Source: Clostridia bacterium (GTDB lineage Bacteria > Bacillota > Clostridia > UMGS1883). From it: a stretch of 7,375 nucleotides of DNA. This document shows positions 6,601 to 7,375 of this stretch, one piece after another (within the stretch, counting starts at the first letter, position 1; each line of letters opens with the position of its first letter). The stretch lies in contig JAJQCX010000106.1 of NCBI GenBank assembly GCA_021202495.1, positions 8,319 through 15,693 on the forward strand, in the 5' to 3' direction. The notes under the pieces were generated by a model. That model searched no databases and had not been told where the DNA came from. It worked only from the letters and a program-made list of their open reading frames with translations. The position numbers and the translations under genes are program-made.

Positions 6601-6786
6601 CGCAGACGTCTGCCCGTCGGTTGTTTCCGCGGGTGTGTCCGAATCGGTTTCTTCGGCGGTCGCTTCCGTTTCAGCGTCTGTGTCAGTGTCCGTTTCGCTC
6701 GCATATGCGGGAGCCGCGATAAGCGCGAACGCCATTGCGAGCGACAAGGCAAAGCATAACAGACGAGTTAATTTTGTCTTTACCAT
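3646..6786 (-). CDS. Large secreted parallel beta-helix adhesin-like protein
   Basis: This 1046-residue protein begins with a clear signal peptide: basic MVKTKLTRLL, a hydrophobic core, and a likely cleavage after AYA (residue 29). Residues 30-96 are a Thr/Glu/Asp/Ser-rich linker. About 107-200 and 253-345 form beta strands of the TIDLNGNTL and TIDFSECGSL type. About 386-615 hold ten successive coils of 21-24 residues, most starting G-[IVL]-Y, typical of a right-handed pectate-lyase-like beta-helix. A further helix unit starts at 649 (KYTTLKEAIDGATDGETVQLLAEI) and runs to about 775. About 828-888 is a Listeria-Bacteroides/Flg_new-like repeat (FAGWYTDSTY). About 902-1046 is a C-terminal domain (GASLRKTESYDSADLRFGYD) that I recall in other clostridial surface proteins. 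No LPXTG, SLH or membrane anchor is visible. The start is set by GGAGGA (6800-6795) 8 nt before the ATG. It probably works outside the cell in adhesion or glycan binding; no catalytic residues are recognised. Confidence 0.92.
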   Translation of the reverse strand: MVKTKLTRLLCFALSLAMAFALIAAPAYASETDTDTDAETEATAEETDSDTPAETTDGQTSAETVVEQTVSVQSDDTNAGDNDSSASAASVEEDENTSIMLLSTANSTLSGTLAEGTYTLDDDLEVSDGLTVSSDEVTIDLNGNTLTADIEVTGGSLTIKDSTTEEYENVAGYGGTLDGDFTISGGAITICGGNYTGTVSATGYKDDDYTFTCEHGTFTNKMTSYLKGYMDEDAYFEYNLSEGYFYTTTKYYTSVTTDDGIAYYATFADAMEVANVSGTTATVNFFNLQNGPEYVVLDNGIDIVGDVTIDFSECGSLSLDSDFSTDYIFSVTANAALTIKGLGCYGMDVIKNSSATSTNDKGYIGILVDGGTLTMGKDSYVNSYYGIMVKSSGTVNVTGGEASVTGSDTGIYVESGTVNIACNSGGVSGGTYGVYLANSSCELTVSDGTIESDDCGIYSNGAKVNVNGGTVSGDNYGIYATGGTVAMSSGSVSATNSTKAALYVTNGCKFNMTGGGIQGGTTGLYVDSESTATITGSPTIEGTTYAIYAKGAVAITNIGTSEIGMNDSYCVYSDGGTVTIDSGWFTGSSENCIGTTNSGSVTITGGMFSSDVTDYVDATNCEISANEDGTYTVTETTTGVAQNTTTGTKYTTLKEAIDGATDGETVQLLAEITLNEDLEVNPSGSVTLDLAGYNLTINSGVTLKVSDSSSDGTGAIVIIDSATDKGLVTNNGTIAVESGTLNIRDLGYTTDSDGSGLFAYQSGTISIGASGTFIVPDAWATEWPNQGIWDPTWSTADHIFSDLTSGAQVYTFGEGWQYSDSGWALSGTYLVEYFKTVRGGDDIAEATNTTWKYPEKSDSNEIFAGWYTDSTYETSSSATSGVAYARFVRLDKESGNNGVINYLGASLRKTESYDSADLRFGYDIAIPSDCKEASWGWTWSEKDSTTTVPKAGTESTTARYNTYDNAETTFRSNLVITGIEYGKYTTDYCATLTVTYTTADGTTVYAVGATRDSSVQYIAQTLANDNTVDDETTYANGILNKINSTD

Positions 6787-6933
6787 TTTATCATTCCTCC
6801 GAATTTACAAAAATTTTTGAGCGTATGCTCTTGAGGAGCGCGGCTTTGAATAAAGCCGCTTGCGTTAAAATTTAAGGCTTCCTCTTAAACCTTGACTTTT
6901 TTGTGCTAAAGTGTCATCGCCTCACTCCCTCCG
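6787..6933 (-). promoter_or_regulatory. Structured 5' leader of the adhesin gene
   Basis: On the - strand two hairpins precede the ribosome binding site. AAGGTTT (6893-6887) pairs with AAGCCTT (6880-6874), loop AAGAGG, with one G-U. GCGGCTTT (6859-6852) pairs with AAAGCCGC (6847-6840), loop ATTC. Neither has a T-run, so they are not ordinary terminators. Further up, GGAGGG (6932-6927) lies 9 nt before an ATG that opens the four-codon reading frame ATG-ACA-CTT-TAG (6917-6906). A stretch TCCTC (6837-6833) could pair with GAGGA of the real Shine-Dalgarno. I match no known riboswitch class. Confidence 0.45.
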
Positions 6934-6973
6934 ATAATTAAAGCCATGCAAAATTGTACACAACATTTTAAAA

Positions 6974-6993
6974 CAAGAACCTGTAGGTTCCTG
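6974..6993. promoter_or_regulatory. Inverted repeat upstream of the adhesin leader
   Basis: GAACCT (6977-6982), GT, AGGTTC (6985-6990) is a perfect 6-bp inverted repeat; after one mismatch it extends by two more pairs (CA at 6974-6975, TG at 6992-6993). On the - strand TAAAAT (6970-6965), a 5/6 match to a -10 box, follows it by 6 nt, but I find no convincing -35. It could be a regulator site for the adhesin gene or a small hairpin. Confidence 0.4.
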
Positions 6994-7103
6994 CACTGTA
7001 AAAAACTTCCTTTTCAAGCGCCGAAACCCGCTTTAAATTTTCAAAAAAATGTTCAAAACGGCTTTGTTTTAACAATTTTTTTTTGAAAATTATATAAAAA
7101 CAC

Positions 7104-7132
7104 TTGCAATTCAAATTTTCACGTGCTATACT
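7104..7132 (+). promoter_or_regulatory. Sigma-A-type promoter
   Basis: TTGCAA (7104-7109, 4/6 to TTGACA) and TATACT (7127-7132, 5/6 to TATAAT) are separated by exactly 17 nt. The expected start is near 7139. ATACT (7128-7132) and AGTAT (7139-7143) form an inverted repeat across the -10 and start region, a place where a repressor could bind. No + strand gene with a ribosome binding site follows within the window. Confidence 0.6.
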
Positions 7133-7138
7133 GAAAAT

Positions 7139-7229
7139 AGTATCGATATGTATCAAAAAAAATACAGGTAGGTACACCTTCCCGCACATTTTTAGACCGC
7201 CGATTTTTGCCTTAAACGGCGGATTTTTT
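7139..7229 (+). ncRNA. Candidate small RNA or terminated leader, about 90 nt
   Basis: A good promoter (7104-7132) and a terminator-like hairpin (7197-7229) bound a transcript of about 90 nt. The only ATG-initiated frame between them is seven codons (7148-7171) with no ribosome binding site. It lies opposite, and points away from, the adhesin gene. It could be a free small RNA or an attenuated leader of a gene right of the window. The sequence matches no RNA family I recognise. Confidence 0.4.
7197..7229 (+). terminator. Rho-independent terminator-like hairpin on the + strand
   Basis: CCGCCG (7197-7202) pairs with CGGCGG (7217-7222) around a 14-nt loop, followed by A and six T (7224-7229). 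No T-run follows on the - strand, so it is directional. The long loop weakens it somewhat. Confidence 0.65.
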
Positions 7230-7236
7230 ATTGCAC

Positions 7237-7274
7237 AAAAAAAGAACCGCGCCGAAAAAAACGCGGTTCTTTTT
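7237..7274. terminator. Strong bidirectional terminator
   Basis: AAAAAGAACCGCG (7239-7251) pairs with CGCGGTTCTTTTT (7262-7274), 13 perfect pairs with a 10-nt loop. Read on the + strand it ends in five T (7270-7274); on the - strand in seven T (7243-7237). It backs up the + strand terminator at 7197-7229 and could end a - strand gene lying right of the window. A - strand frame reading SEKIKLLG and stopping at 7350-7348 might be the tail of such a gene. Confidence 0.85.
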
Positions 7275-7375
7275 GTAAGTTTCCTCTCCGGCTTGATTCT
7301 TAGTGCGCACGGCTGCCTCACGCTGCGGGTTACCAATCAACCAATATTCAGCCCAAAAGCTTGATTTTTTCACTA
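7275..7375. repeat. Right-edge non-coding stretch with dispersed-repeat core
   Basis: The core GCGGGTTACCA (7325-7335) is shared with the 18-mer copies at 3091 and 3176. No reading frame with a ribosome binding site is seen. The stretch is probably a partial copy of a dispersed intergenic repeat, but only the 11-base core can be shown from this window. Confidence 0.4.

Noticed and set aside
6239..6820. + strand 193-residue Ser/Val-rich frame
   Set aside because: It is the reverse complement of the signal peptide and Thr/Glu-rich linker of the adhesin; the composition is a direct consequence of that low-complexity coding.
6840..6933. Riboswitch in the adhesin leader
   Set aside because: Hairpins are present, but I could not match the conserved cores of cyclic-di-GMP, preQ1, purine, cobalamin or T-box classes.
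7089..7094. TATAAT on the - strand as the adhesin promoter
   Set aside because: No -35-like hexamer lies at 16-18 nt spacing, and the site is about 300 nt from the start codon.
6968..7336. - strand 122-residue frame near the right edge
   Set aside because: It reads through the hairpins at 7237-7274 and 7197-7229 and very AT-rich sequence, has no ribosome binding site and no recognisable domain.
7348..7375. Possible C-terminal tail (SEKIKLLG, stop at 7350-7348) of a - strand gene right of the window
   Set aside because: Eight codons are too few to support a gene, although the downstream bidirectional terminator would fit one.

Overview
The window looks like chromosomal DNA from a spore-forming, gut-type Firmicute (class Clostridia, perhaps Oscillospirales/Ruminococcaceae). 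This rests on gene style only: BspA-like leucine-rich repeat and Big_2 surface proteins, a very large signal-peptide beta-helix protein with a Listeria-Bacteroides-type repeat, LysM proteins without signal peptides, strong GGAGG ribosome binding sites, and GC-rich palindromes of the type scattered between clostridial genes. No taxonomic marker gene is present.

Layout. (1) Positions 1-1226, + strand: the 3' part of a surface protein with Big_2 domains, BspA-like leucine-rich repeats and a C-terminal beta domain. It ends at a hairpin terminator shared with the convergent operon. (2) Positions 1263-2620, - strand: a two-gene operon of a double-LysM protein and a LysM-LysM-YkuD L,D-transpeptidase, coupled by a 4-nt ATGA overlap. 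Neither protein has a signal peptide, and a sequence fitting the sporulation sigma-K promoter consensus lies just upstream, so a role in the spore envelope is my leading inference. (3) Positions 2740-3045, - strand: a small basic protein with a Myb/SANT-like helix-turn-helix and its own strong terminator. (4) Positions 3046-3449: no gene, but a cluster of GC-rich palindromic repeats. (5) Positions 3391-6786, - strand: a 1046-residue secreted beta-helix adhesin-like protein, then an unlisted 49-codon ORF with a ribosome binding site 46 nt downstream, then a terminator-like hairpin. (6) Positions 6787-7375: no protein gene I can support. It holds the structured leader of the adhesin, an inverted repeat, a good sigma-A promoter on the + strand followed about 90 nt later by a terminator (candidate small RNA), a strong bidirectional terminator, and part of a dispersed repeat.

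The genes fall into two functional themes: cell-surface display (the Big_2/LRR protein and the beta-helix protein) and peptidoglycan binding or cross-linking (the LysM/YkuD pair). I see no CRISPR array, transposase, phage module, tRNA or rRNA. I found no clearly new multi-gene system. The observations most worth checking are the 49-aa peptide behind the adhesin, the candidate small RNA at 7139-7229, and the sporulation-type promoter of the LysM operon.
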